Source: CAVONV01 sp963697355
GTDB taxonomy: Bacteria; Acidobacteriota; Vicinamibacteria; Marinacidobacterales; DATDRI01
NCBI GenBank assembly: GCA_963697355.1
Contig: CAVONV010000008.1
Coordinates: 210,673 to 274,672 of the forward strand
Length of the DNA: 64,000 bases
Direction: 5' to 3'
Positions 19,003 through 27,486 of the stretch are shown in pieces (the first letter of the stretch is position 1; each line of letters begins with the position of its first letter). The notes beneath the pieces are model-generated. The model did not search any database, was not told the origin of the DNA, and saw only the letters and a list, made by a program, of their open reading frames with translations. The position numbers were made by a program, and so were the translations under genes.

Positions 19003-20562
19003 ATGATGAGACGATGGATCCTATTGGCCGCTGTGGCCATCACCGCGTGTGCGAGTCCCGAGACGACCACCGAGCCTCCCAGCAACGAGGACACCCTCGT
19101 CTGGGCGGCGACACTCGACTGCGATCGCCTCAATCCCGTTGTCAACGAATGGAACGAAGCCAGCGCGCTCATCGTGTCGAGGCTCATCACTATCAACCTT
19201 TCGGGACAGATCGAAGGGGACCTGGCGGACCACTGGGAGGTCTCGGAAGACCATCAGACGCATACGTTTGGGCTCCGGTCCGGTGTAACCTGGCACGATG
19301 GACGGTCCTTTACGAGTGATGACGTTGTCTTCACCTTCGACGAGATCATGAAACCGAATGCGCGGTCCGATAAGCGTCTCAACCTGGGACCAATTGAATC
19401 TTACGAGGCCCCCGATCCCCAGACTTTCGTGATCCACTTGAGCTCACCACACACGTCTTTGACCACGCCCCTGGCGGACCTCGGCATCTTGCCCCGACAT
19501 GTCTTCGAAGACGGCAGCTTCGATGACGATACGGTGTTCGACTCGAGTCCCATCGGGACAGGCCCCTTTCGTTTCGTGAGTCGAGAAAACGGCGAAGTGG
19601 TTTTTGAGGCAAACGAAAACTACTTTCGGGGCGCGCCGAAGATATCGCGACTCGTGGTCCGTCCGATCACGAACGACGACGCGCGCGCCGAAGCGGTACT
19701 GTCGGGAACCATCGACATCGCTCAGGTCACGCCCAATCACGTGTCCCTCCTCGCCCAGAGTCCATCACTCGAAATCCACCGCTTTCGCACCGGCGTGTGG
19801 CGGAGCATGGTGATGAACGTGAGTCGTCCTATCCTGCAGGACGCCAGGGTACGACACGCCATCTCACTTGGCCTCGACCGAGAAGCCATGGTGGAACAAG
19901 GTCTCAACGGAATGGGACAGGCGGCCTACTGGGCGGTGCCACCGGCAAACTGGGCCTACCCTCATGACGCTCCGACGCCCGGTCGCGACGTCGAAAAGGC
20001 CGCGGCGCTTTTGGACGAAGCGGGATGGAAGGCCGGCGCGGACGGTAAACGCTCTCGTGAGGGCCAACCTCTTGAGATGACCATCATTTCGCTTCAAGAT
20101 GAGATCTTCCGCCGGACCGCGGGAGAAATTGCCCATAAGAATCTCGAAGAGATCGGCTTCGTCGTCGAGCTCAACAAAGTCGATCGCGAAACCTACGGTC
20201 AACTCGGCAGCGACCTCGGTCCCGACAACGATGCACTCATCGCCGGTTGGTCAGCGCTGACCGATCCGGGCGACAATTTGACCAAAAAATACCGTACCGG
20301 CGGCAGCCAAAACGGCATGGGCTACTCCAATCCCGAGCTCGATGAGATTTTGGACCGGGCCGTTGCCGAACTCGACCGGGACAAAGCCCGAAAGATCTAC
20401 CTACAGGCCCTCGAGATCATCACCGAAGAAGCCAGCAACATTCCTCTAGCTTATCCCGACTATGTCTTCGTCACCCGAAAGAGCGTGACCGGCGTGGGCG
20501 ATTTCATTTTGGACAACTTCTACGAGTTCACGCGTTTTGCTTATTTATTTGGGAAGGAGTGA
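19003..20562 (+). CDS. Family-5 extracellular solute-binding lipoprotein
   Basis: A 519-residue substrate-binding protein of peptide/nickel-type ABC importers (SBP_bac_5). A lipobox (AVAITAC) near residue 16 anchors it. The family pattern is clear: DLADHWEVSEDHQTHTFGLR, GVTWHDGRSFTSDDVVFTFD, IGTGPFRF, and late residues around NIPLAYPDYVFVTRK. AAGGAG lies seven bases before the ATG. No permease or ATPase genes sit nearby, so it may work with a transporter elsewhere or as an orphan. The ligand is probably an oligopeptide, but this is not certain. Confidence 0.9.
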   Translation: MMRRWILLAAVAITACASPETTTEPPSNEDTLVWAATLDCDRLNPVVNEWNEASALIVSRLITINLSGQIEGDLADHWEVSEDHQTHTFGLRSGVTWHDGRSFTSDDVVFTFDEIMKPNARSDKRLNLGPIESYEAPDPQTFVIHLSSPHTSLTTPLADLGILPRHVFEDGSFDDDTVFDSSPIGTGPFRFVSRENGEVVFEANENYFRGAPKISRLVVRPITNDDARAEAVLSGTIDIAQVTPNHVSLLAQSPSLEIHRFRTGVWRSMVMNVSRPILQDARVRHAISLGLDREAMVEQGLNGMGQAAYWAVPPANWAYPHDAPTPGRDVEKAAALLDEAGWKAGADGKRSREGQPLEMTIISLQDEIFRRTAGEIAHKNLEEIGFVVELNKVDRETYGQLGSDLGPDNDALIAGWSALTDPGDNLTKKYRTGGSQNGMGYSNPELDEILDRAVAELDRDKARKIYLQALEIITEEASNIPLAYPDYVFVTRKSVTGVGDFILDNFYEFTRFAYLFGKE

Positions 20563-20734
20563 TGGATCGGATCAGACGGCTTCGATCCGGAGGCGTTCCG
20601 CCCCGGTGGAGAGCCTGGATTGGCCGCCTCGTCCCGGGACGATCTGGTGCGCTTCAACCGGGCTTCAGCAAAAACGCATAGTGGGATCTGACGTGACCGG
20701 GCCGTGAGGAAGCGGAGGACGGAGGTCGACGCCC

Positions 20735-21294
20735 AGTTGGGCTGGATCGTCCGAATCGGGCAATGAAAAGGGGTGCCGACTCCTCTCACCCGAGCCGTCA
20801 TCGGTCAGACACACCAGATCGAGACAGGGGCTCGGTCGTTGGATCGTGAAAACATGGCGGGTGATACTCGATGTGAACCTGAACGGTGTCTTCAACGTCT
20901 CCCAGGCGGCTGTACCAGGGATGAAAGCGGCGGCGCGGGGTCGGATCATCAACATCTCTTCGGGAGCCGGGCTCCGGGTTAGTCTGACGGGGATTCAGTC
21001 CTATGCATCCGCCAAAGCGGGCCTCATCGGCCTGACCCGACGGCTGGCCCACGAGCTGGGGCCAAACGGGGGATTACTGTAAACTGCGTGGCCCCCGGGT
21101 TTGTACGATGTAATCCCACGACGGAGAAGCAGTGGGAGGCGTACGGCGAGGAGGGCCAACAGCGACTGGTGGCGTCCATCGCCACCCGGCGGCTGGGGAA
21201 GCCTGAAGATATCGCTCACGCTGTGACGTTCCTGGCTTCGGACTACGCCTCCTGGATCACCGGACAGACTCTCGCCGTTGACGGAGGGCGCTGA
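20735..21294 (+). pseudogene. Short-chain dehydrogenase/reductase remnant
   Basis: From about 20846 the frame gives VILDVNLNGVFNVSQAAVPG, GRIINISSGAG, the catalytic SYASAK (Tyr-x-x-x-Lys) and GLIGLTRRLAHELGPNG. After a shift in the GGGGG run near 21066 it continues ITVNCVAPGFV and a normal SDR end (WITGQTLAVDGGR). The N-terminal Rossmann glycine motif is missing; faint traces begin about 20735. So it is 5' truncated with a frameshift. Confidence 0.8.
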
Positions 21295-21338
21295 TCGAGG
21301 GGGTTTGGTCCAAAGGCTCGCAGCCGTGGAGAACCCAT

Positions 21339-21557
21339 ATGATCGAAACCGAAACCACTAAAGCTGCAAAAAGACTCTTCCCCTTGATGTGTCTTCTCCT
21401 TGTCTCATGCTCACAAGGTCCACAAGAACAAATAGGGAGCAGGGACCAGGCGCTAGGGGAAACGCCGCAACTCGCGGCCGGTGCGATCGACGATTACTTA
21501 CGCTATAAGATGCGGAAGCTGGGAATCCCGTTCAGAAAATACCAACGGCTGCGGTGA
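21339..21557 (+). pseudogene. Serine hydrolase (beta-lactamase-like) lipoprotein start
   Basis: The first about 30 residues (KRLFPLMCLLLVSCSQGPQE) are a lipoprotein leader nearly the same as that of the fucosidase at 9567. Then AIDDYLRYKMRKLGIPF resembles the first helix of class C beta-lactamase-like serine hydrolases (usually followed by an IPG-A-V-V strand). The frame ends after 72 residues, so only the start remains. Confidence 0.6.
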
Positions 21558-21780
21558 ATCTTCAGCGTGGGGAGGTTGAGCTAGCGTTGACCCACCGCTT
21601 GGAGCTCGCCGGAGCAGCTTCGCGAAGGGTGGCACTCATGATGATACGTGGCACCCAAAATCCGTCCGCAGGAGAGGACGCCCCGCCCGCGGGCGAGGAC
21701 GCTCGGAGCGCACCTCGTCCCGGTCCTGCTGTTCGAAAGGGGCAATAGCCTCGGCACGGTTCTTGCTATTTTCCTGAAGC
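21558..21780. other. Intergenic, nothing recognised
   Basis: Short, GC-rich, no convincing gene or RNA element. Possibly leftover of the truncated hydrolase gene. Confidence 0.35.
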
Positions 21781-22722
21781 ATGATGATGAAACAACGCCT
21801 CGTATGTGCCACACTTCCCCTGCTCGCGCTCGTCATTGCCGCCGGCCCCGTCCGTGCGATGGAGGGTCGAGCGTGGGGAGACATCCACGTCCAGACCTTG
21901 GACGGCGCGACCTACGAATTCCAGTCGGCCGGTGAGTACGTAGCGAGTCGCTCGACGGCTGGGGATCTCGAGGTCCAGCTCCGCCTCGAGTCGACGGGTT
22001 TCTCGAACTACGTGTCGATTGCCACCGCGGTGGCCGTGCTGGTCGACACGAGTCGAGCCTCGGTGGCCCTGAGGCGAGAGCCGATGCTCTCCGTCGAAGG
22101 ACAGCCGGTGACGCTGTCGCCCGGCAGCAGCCTCAATCTACCTGAAGGGGGGCGGATCGAGCGCTCGAAGAACGGGTACGAATTCTTCTGGAGCGACGGC
22201 TCGATTTTGTTCATCGACGTACGCAAGGGGCACCTCAATGCCTTCTTGAGGCCTGCCTTGACCCGTCGGAGCACGCTCTCGGGCCTTTTCGGCAACTTCA
22301 ACGGGAATGCCATGGACGACGTCGACGCCGCGACTGCCATCGGCGCCCTCGGCTCGGGGACTGACTCGGCTCTGCACGCTGGCCTCACCGAGCTGGCACG
22401 GAGCCTGTTGCTCGACGACGACAACGGCTGGCTCGTGTCTCAGCAGACGTCTCTCTTCGAGTACGCGCCGGGGCAGAGCACGCGGACGTTCCGGAGGCCG
22501 ACGCCGAAAAGAGAAGCCAGCGTGGACGGCCTTCCCGTCAGCTGGCGGCGACAAGCGCGAACGGCGTGCGAGAAAGCTGGCGTCACCGATCGTGATCTGC
22601 TGGAGGCATGCATCGTCGATGTCGGCTACACGCGTGACGAGAGCTTCGCCGAAACCGCCGCGGCCGTTCAGGCGCGAAACGACCCCAACTGGGTGACCGA
22701 CATGGACAGGCGCCGCCGGTAG
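21781..22722 (+). CDS. Secreted von Willebrand factor D-like domain protein
   Basis: A 313-residue exported protein. A signal peptide (residues 1-26, ending VRA) is followed by a VWD-like domain: GDIHVQTLDGATYEFQSAGE, YVASRSTAGDLEVQLRLE, VAVLVDTSRASVALRREPM, and GLFGNFNGNAMDDV, which is the classic calcium-loop end of VWD. The remaining about 100 residues have two Cys and no known family. VWD domains are common in animal adhesion proteins and found in some bacteria. Three ATGs in a row begin the gene and no strong ribosome site is seen. Role unknown; extracellular adhesion is possible. Confidence 0.78.
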   Translation: MMMKQRLVCATLPLLALVIAAGPVRAMEGRAWGDIHVQTLDGATYEFQSAGEYVASRSTAGDLEVQLRLESTGFSNYVSIATAVAVLVDTSRASVALRREPMLSVEGQPVTLSPGSSLNLPEGGRIERSKNGYEFFWSDGSILFIDVRKGHLNAFLRPALTRRSTLSGLFGNFNGNAMDDVDAATAIGALGSGTDSALHAGLTELARSLLLDDDNGWLVSQQTSLFEYAPGQSTRTFRRPTPKREASVDGLPVSWRRQARTACEKAGVTDRDLLEACIVDVGYTRDESFAETAAAVQARNDPNWVTDMDRRRR

Positions 22723-22756
22723 CTGATCTGGCCCCAGAGCGGCCTTTGTGAGCGGA

Positions 22757-22984
22757 CTAACGAAAACAACTTTTGCTTGCCGTCAGTTCCCAGGTGTCGC
22801 GGGTCGTTTTGTAGCGGAGCAGGTAGATCTTATCGTTTCCTCCCTTCACCCTGAAGTAACGATATTCGGGCTCGAGCCAGCGGTCCACGACTTCGGCTAC
22901 TTCCACGCGAAGGTCTCCAATCTCGAATCGTCGAGGCGCTTCCTCGCCCCGATGGCCCGCGTAGCATTCGACTCGAATCGGCAT
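22757..22984 (-). CDS. Small conserved protein, unknown function
   Basis: A 75-residue protein: IRVECYAGHRGEEAPRRFEI, VEVAEVVDRWLEPEYRYFRV KGGND, YLLRYKTTRDTWEL. Short proteins with this beta-rich pattern and the RW-x-x-P-x-YRYF core occur in many bacteria (from memory). No catalytic residues are obvious. GGAAAGAG lies upstream of the ATG. It stands alone between a VWD gene and the iron alcohol dehydrogenase. Confidence 0.6.
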   Translation of the reverse strand: MPIRVECYAGHRGEEAPRRFEIGDLRVEVAEVVDRWLEPEYRYFRVKGGNDKIYLLRYKTTRDTWELTASKSCFR

Positions 22985-23062
22985 TCCGATGTCTCTTTCC
23001 AGAGCATCTTAGCATGATGGTTAGTAGGACTTGCTCGTGGTCCGCGAAAACCTGGAAGACAA

Positions 23063-24217
23063 CTAGAGCGCGTTGGAAAGAATTTCCGTCAATTCTTCCG
23101 TGGTGAGCTGGATCGGATTCGCCTTCATGCTGCTGGCGCGGGATGCTTTTTGTACAATGGCCGAAACATCGTCTGGACGAAGACCATACGCCGCCAAGGT
23201 GGGAATGCCAAGTTCCTCACAGGTGCGAAACGCCCATTCGATGCCGTCTTCAGTCCGGGCGTTGTCGCTTCCGGTCAATAGGCGCGCGACCGTTTGATAA
23301 CGTTTGAGCTTGTCGGAATCCTCACCGCGTTCGCGCAACGCTTGGATGTTGCCTCGCATGCCGTGAGGTAGGATCGCCGCACACACGGCGCCGTGAGGTG
23401 CCGTGAACATACCGCCCACCGGCGCTGCGAACCCGTGCACCACTCCGAGCCCGGCGTTCGCCAGCGACAATCCGCCCATGAGACTCGCCATCGCCATGTC
23501 GTTTCGTGCCTCGGCGTCACTGCCATCTTCATAGGCACGTTTCAACGAACGCGCAGCGCGGCGAATTCCTTCCAAGCAGTAGAGATCGGTCAAGGCGTTG
23601 GAACGAGACGAGACGTAGGGTTCGATCAGCTGCGTGAGGGCATCGAGTCCCGTGGTTGCCGTCACTGCCGGCGGGACGTCTACGGTTAGTTCCGGATCGA
23701 CGACCGCCAAGTCGGGAAGCATCAGCGGGCTGCGAAGGCTGGCCTTGACGCCATGCTCCGGCGAGCCCAGTACGGCGTTCCGCGTAACTTCTGAGCCGGT
23801 ACCGGCCGTAGTCGGTACCGCAATGAAGGGCGCTGGCGAACGCTCGAGCTTCCGTCCCTCTCCAATCACTTCCATGTAATCGAGCGGATCCCCAGCGTTG
23901 CCGATGAGTGCCGCAATGGCCTTGCCGGCATCAACCGCGCTGCCCCCGCCCACGCTCACGACGACGTCGCAACGTTCGGTGCGGGCCAGCTCGGCGCCTT
24001 CACGCGCTGTCTGTATCGTCGGCTCACCCGTGACAGAAAACGGCACATAGCGTATACCTAAGGCATCCAATTCCTCTGTGACGGTCGCCGCCCGCGCTTT
24101 GGAGTGGCCGGTCACCAGTAAGGCACACGTTCCCATCGACCGCGCTGCGGGTGCTACCTCCCGGACCGTGCCTGGACCGAAGACAATCCTGCTTGCCGTG
24201 GCGAGCTCGAACCGCAT
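23063..24217 (-). CDS. Iron-containing alcohol dehydrogenase
   Basis: A 384-residue type III dehydrogenase. An N-terminal dinucleotide-binding part includes VVSVGGGSAVDAGKAIAAL and a PFIAVPTTAGTGSEVTRNAV strand; the C-terminal helical part has LANAGLGVVHGFAAPVGGMF and TAPHGAVCAAILPHGM with metal-binding histidines. It would reduce an aldehyde or maleylacetate-type substrate with NAD(P)H. GAGGGG precedes the ATG at 24217, and the upstream ABM gene ends 10 bases before it, so the two form an operon. Confidence 0.9.
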   Translation of the reverse strand: MRFELATASRIVFGPGTVREVAPAARSMGTCALLVTGHSKARAATVTEELDALGIRYVPFSVTGEPTIQTAREGAELARTERCDVVVSVGGGSAVDAGKAIAALIGNAGDPLDYMEVIGEGRKLERSPAPFIAVPTTAGTGSEVTRNAVLGSPEHGVKASLRSPLMLPDLAVVDPELTVDVPPAVTATTGLDALTQLIEPYVSSRSNALTDLYCLEGIRRAARSLKRAYEDGSDAEARNDMAMASLMGGLSLANAGLGVVHGFAAPVGGMFTAPHGAVCAAILPHGMRGNIQALRERGEDSDKLKRYQTVARLLTGSDNARTEDGIEWAFRTCEELGIPTLAAYGLRPDDVSAIVQKASRASSMKANPIQLTTEELTEILSNAL

Positions 24218-24227
24218 CGTTAACCCC

Positions 24228-24533
24228 TCACCAGCCCTCGTCGTCGGGAAAGGCATTGGTGAACTTCACCGCTTGTCGCGGCTCGGCCATCATGTCCGCG
24301 ACGGTGTCCCGCCACTTTCTATAGTGGGCAGTCTCCTTGTGCCGGGCCGGATCGTCGGCCGTCCGATAAACCTCGACCAATATGAAGCGGGTCGGGTCAT
24401 CGTTTTGTTGAATCACGTCGAACCGGGCGACTCCCGACTCGTGGATGCTGTTGCTAGCGTTTTCAATACTGGCTTCGCGGAAAGCGCCGACAGAATCCGG
24501 TTTCACGTGCACGTGTACATGGACCACCAGCAT
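24228..24533 (-). CDS. ABM-domain (antibiotic biosynthesis monooxygenase-type) protein
   Basis: A 101-residue single-domain protein of the ABM/LsrG-like dimeric alpha-beta barrel family: VVHVHVHVKPDSVGAF REAS, NASNSIHESGVARFDVIQQN, ILVEVYRTADDPARHKETAH, YRKWRDTVADMM. Members act on quinones or signalling dicarbonyls without cofactor. GGAGG precedes the ATG by eight bases. It is the first gene of an operon with the iron alcohol dehydrogenase, so both may handle the same carbonyl substrate (inference). Confidence 0.85.
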   Translation of the reverse strand: MLVVHVHVHVKPDSVGAFREASIENASNSIHESGVARFDVIQQNDDPTRFILVEVYRTADDPARHKETAHYRKWRDTVADMMAEPRQAVKFTNAFPDDEGW

Positions 24534-24696
24534 GATTCCAACCTCCGGCCTTATTATTGTCGCAAAACAGTCGAATATTCGAGCCCTGGGATGACCATGT
24601 TAAGAATGAGACTGATATGTACGGTGAGTGACCAACGGTAGCCGCAGCCTGTTTAGTATCCAGCCCAGGTCAAATGAACGTGCGGAGCTTTTCGCC

Positions 24697-24978
24697 ATGA
24701 CCCAAGAGCGTGCCCGAGCTGGCGAAAAATGGATAGAAGGGCTTGCGGGCGACATTCTGCAAAAGACCGTAGCCGAGATTAGCGACCCCGCTCACTTGTG
24801 GAAGAATCGGCATAAAACCAAGGGGCCGAGACAACGCGACGAATTCACGGGGGGCCTTTCCACCGAGGACAAGGACGCCCTCTACCTTCAAGTCAACCGC
24901 AAGATATACGCCAACCGGGCGGACGAGCCGATTCCCGCCCTCCGCAACAAAACGCCTTCGGGAAGCGATCCGCAGTAA
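24697..24978 (+). CDS. Hypothetical protein
   Basis: A 93-residue product (MTQERARAGEKWIEGLAGDI, LQKTVAEISDPAHLWKNRHK, then a charged tail). Not recognised. CGGAGC before the ATG is a modest ribosome site; the frame extends upstream to 24628 without one. The Lys/Arg-rich, acidic-mixed content suggests a soluble or nucleic-acid-linked protein, but this is weak. Confidence 0.4.
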   Translation: MTQERARAGEKWIEGLAGDILQKTVAEISDPAHLWKNRHKTKGPRQRDEFTGGLSTEDKDALYLQVNRKIYANRADEPIPALRNKTPSGSDPQ

Positions 24979-25031
24979 ACCTGTTCGGCCTGGATCTGCT
25001 CTACTGATCGTGTCTCTCCCGAACGTAATCT

Positions 25032-25298
25032 TCAAACGATACCAGCGAGCAGAACACCTCGATCCGAATTCCATAGCTTCCAGAGATCCCCCTCTCGGGC
25101 CACTTCCACCTCCTGCTCGGACGGATCGAGAATGTAGACGACGCCCTCACGATAGGTTCGTTCCAGAAGAAGAAGCCTGCGACCGTCCGGCCTCTTGAGC
25201 AGTGCCGTCGCGAGCGTTGTCGCATGTCTGCGATGCTCGATCTCGAGTCCGGCGAGCTCGCCGAGTAGCTGGATGAGGGAATTCGTTGTGGATTCCAT
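25032..25298 (-). CDS. Uncharacterised 88-aa protein of a duplicated two-gene module
   Basis: ESTTNSLIQLLGELAGLEIE, HRRHATTLATALLKRPDGRR, LLLLERTYREGVVYILDPSE, VEVAREGDLWKLWNSDRGVL. It has a helical start and a beta-rich end and no family I know. AAGGAG lies six bases before the ATG at 25298. It follows the 236-aa gene by 52 bases on the same strand. A near-identical copy is at 30610-30876, in the same order relative to a remnant of the partner, so the two genes move together. Confidence 0.7.
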   Translation of the reverse strand: MESTTNSLIQLLGELAGLEIEHRRHATTLATALLKRPDGRRLLLLERTYREGVVYILDPSEQEVEVAREGDLWKLWNSDRGVLLAGIV

Positions 25299-25350
25299 CA
25301 CGGGCTCCTTCCCATGCGAGAAGAACTATCGGCTCCATGCACCGATCATC

Positions 25351-26061
25351 TCACCTCAATCCATATAGGTAGAGAAGTGCAGCGTAGCCGCTCGGGAGAA
25401 CCTGCGGAGGTTTCTCCAAGGAGCCGTAGCGCAAGGCCATCTCGAGAAAGAATCGCGCATGAAAGAATGCTTCGAGAATGGGACGGGCTGCCCTCGTCCA
25501 GTGCCTGTTGTCCTCGGACCGAAACTCCCTTCCCGTCCCCGCCGCCACGATCTCTAGAAACCAAGAATTGAGCTCACTTTCCGGCGAGAGCTTTCGAAGT
25601 AAATCCACGATCGCCTTTGTCTTATCCTGCAAGAAGTACACTTTGTAGCTCTGGTGATAGTAACGATAGACGGGATCCTCGTAGCCCCATTGGTCGTTCG
25701 CCTTTGCCAGCAACTCTTCTATGTCCCTGCGGTAGATGCGAAGGCTTCTCAGCAGCTCGGATTCGGCAGAACTCTTGTCCGTGGTGGGCCGGAGCAGCTC
25801 CTCCCCAGAGTTTTCTTCATCGCCCTCGTATTCGCGGCAGCCCTGATGCTCGAACGTCAGCAGGCCCGCTCGAGGCGACGCCCTGTTGTAGCAGATGCCC
25901 CAGTCGTAGCGAAGCTTGCCTTCGAGCGGGACGAACCACCGACAACCGCAGCTACAGTCAGGCCCCCAGTCATGATCTCGGGATCGCTCCCCCCAAGGCA
26001 CGAAATCGGAAGGCAGCTTCTTGACAATGGCGTGCAGTGCATCGTGTCGGGGGTCGGTCAT
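25351..26061 (-). CDS. Uncharacterised protein with Cys cluster, first gene of duplicated module
   Basis: A 236-residue protein. The N-terminal part has CSCGCRWFVPL, DWGICYN and GLLTFEHQGC, which look like a small zinc-binding fold (Cys cluster at residues 37-85). The C-terminal part (about 110-236) is mostly helical: YRRDIEELLAKANDQWGYED, FLEIVAAGTGREFRSEDNRH, PILEAFFHARFFLEMALRYG, ending SGYAALLYLYGLR. GAGGAGG lies upstream of the ATG at 26061. The C-terminal end is duplicated at 30930-31122. Function unknown; neither part shows a nuclease or kinase motif I can name. Confidence 0.7.
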   Translation of the reverse strand: MTDPRHDALHAIVKKLPSDFVPWGERSRDHDWGPDCSCGCRWFVPLEGKLRYDWGICYNRASPRAGLLTFEHQGCREYEGDEENSGEELLRPTTDKSSAESELLRSLRIYRRDIEELLAKANDQWGYEDPVYRYYHQSYKVYFLQDKTKAIVDLLRKLSPESELNSWFLEIVAAGTGREFRSEDNRHWTRAARPILEAFFHARFFLEMALRYGSLEKPPQVLPSGYAALLYLYGLR

Positions 26062-26300
26062 GCTCTCGCGCCTCCTCATCGTCGGGAGTCTCTCTCTACT
26101 CGTTCAGCACAGTGAAGTCAATCTTAACGCTGCAGACCGCGTCCGCGACGAGATTGGAGGAGTTGCTCGCTATACTTCAACAGGTCTCAAGGCAAAGAGG
26201 TCTAGCCCGACCTGTCTGTCGTGAGAAATCGATGGCTCGGCAGGGCTTGCCGGGGTACGGAACATCCGGCGAAATGAGTCTTATGAAATGGGAAGTGTGA

Positions 26301-26663
26301 TTAATGTTCCCCAAGGTCGAGAGCAACTCTCTGCGGGTTTCTGGGATTGTACTTCACGTCTAAAACAGCTCCGGGTTGTATCTGGGGGATTGAAAGGACT
26401 GAAATGAGGGCTTTGGTCTCTGCCCTGTACGGTTCCAGCCCTTCAGCGTGGACTTCAAGGAGAAACCCAACAACTGGATTATCGTTGACCCTAGTTCCTG
26501 TTTCCCAAATCTGCAGTACGGTTGCAGTTGCAGGGAGACCATTTGCTCGGATATCGCGGGCAACATTCTCTCCGGTAAAGGTATCCGTGATCGCTGATAC
26601 ACATCCAAACAAAGAAAAACTGGTCAACAAAAACAATGGGAGAACCGTTTCTTTCCGAAACAT
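26301..26663 (-). CDS. Lipoprotein with DUF3592-like domain
   Basis: A 120-residue protein. The lipobox (SFSLFGC) follows a short signal. The rest (ANGLPATATVLQIWETGTRV, NPVVGFLLEVHAEGLEPYRA, IPQIQPGAVLDVKYNPRNPQ) fits the DUF3592-like small beta domain, whose role is unknown. AGGAGGGC lies 5-6 bases before the ATG. It is monocistronic as far as can be seen. Confidence 0.7.
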   Translation of the reverse strand: MFRKETVLPLFLLTSFSLFGCVSAITDTFTGENVARDIRANGLPATATVLQIWETGTRVNDNPVVGFLLEVHAEGLEPYRAETKALISVLSIPQIQPGAVLDVKYNPRNPQRVALDLGEH

Positions 26664-26744
26664 TGTGCCGCCCTCCTGATTTTTTGCCCGGATAAGATTA
26701 TGTTAGCAGGAACGATATCCGAAATGAAAAGGCAATCAGGGAGA

Positions 26745-27130
26745 AACCGGTGATACCTTCGCGAAGGGTTCAGGACGTTGCGTGGCGTCGCCCGGCAGTG
26801 CTTGACGGAGAGTCTACTGGTCGGCCTGATGGGTGGTGTGGCAGGTCTCGCGCTGGCCATGTGGGCGGCCGACGCTCTGATCCTTCTCGCCCCGCAGCCG
26901 CAAATCATGGGGTTCGAACGATCTTCAGTTTGTGGACCTCGGGCAGATAGGCGTGAACGCAAGCCGTGCTGGTGGGTGGATAGGTTGAGGTATCGCTCGT
27001 TCTACCGGTTTGCGCCGGGCTGATGATGCTATTCAGCATGGCTGAGCTCCAAAGCGCAGAGACCGGTATTGACGAGGATAACCTCCTGACGTTTTCCTAC
27101 GCTCTGCCGCGTTCGCCCGAATCTACGGGT
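26745..27130 (+). pseudogene. ADOP/MacB-like permease remnant
   Basis: In shifting frames the region encodes RGVARQCLTESLLVGLMGGV AGLALAMWAADALILLAP, then pieces of the following loop, and near 27020-27120 LQSAETGIDEDNLLTFSYAL PR. These match the middle part of FtsX-like ADOP permeases. Stops and shifts show that it is decayed. It ends just before the HigBA promoter. Confidence 0.75.
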
Positions 27131-27154
27131 CCCCATTCTTCTTTTGGTTAAGTC

Positions 27155-27183
27155 TTGCGTTATACACGGACCCCGTGTATTAT
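27155..27183 (+). promoter_or_regulatory. higBA promoter with HigA-type operator
   Basis: -35 TTGCGT (27155-27160), a 17-base spacer and -10 TATTAT (27178-27183). The perfect inverted repeat ATACACGG-ACC-CCGTGTAT (27162-27180) fills the spacer and overlaps the -10 box, so antitoxin binding would block transcription. Confidence 0.72.
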
Positions 27184-27192
27184 GTAACAAAT

Positions 27193-27486
27193 ATGATTCA
27201 GGCGTTCGTCGATAAAACGACGGCCGATTTGTTCCGGGAGCGCTCCACGAAAGACGCTCGGCGCATTCCGAGAGACGTTTGGCGGGTTGTCGGACGGAAG
27301 TTGAAGATGCTAGACGTCGCGCAGCGACTCTCGGATCTCCGCAGTCCGCCAGGAAACCGTTTAGAGTTTCTCAAGGGAAACCAGCGTGGTCGTCATAGTA
27401 TTCGAGTGAACGAACAGTACCGGCTGACATTCCGGTGGGAGGGAAACCATGCCTACGAAGTCCGCTGCGAAGACTATCACTCGTGA
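27193..27486 (+). CDS. higB: HigB-type toxin (RelE superfamily)
   Basis: A 97-residue ribosome-dependent mRNA interferase of the plasmid-maintenance killer type: FVDKTTADLFRERSTKDARR, KLKMLDVAQRLSDLRSPPGN, RLEFLKGNQRGRHSIRVNEQ, YRLTFRWEGNHAYEVRCEDY. Length and pattern are complete. The ATG at 27193 follows the promoter by 9 bases, so the transcript is short-leadered or nearly leaderless. It overlaps higA by 38 bases, the usual toxin-first HigBA order. Confidence 0.92.
   Translation: MIQAFVDKTTADLFRERSTKDARRIPRDVWRVVGRKLKMLDVAQRLSDLRSPPGNRLEFLKGNQRGRHSIRVNEQYRLTFRWEGNHAYEVRCEDYHS

Noticed and set aside
20562..20610. Possible terminator GGATCG...CGATCC after the solute-binding protein
   Set aside because: Only six base pairs and no T-run.
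24078..24641. Plus-strand open frame of 187 codons
   Set aside because: Antisense to the alcohol dehydrogenase and ABM genes.
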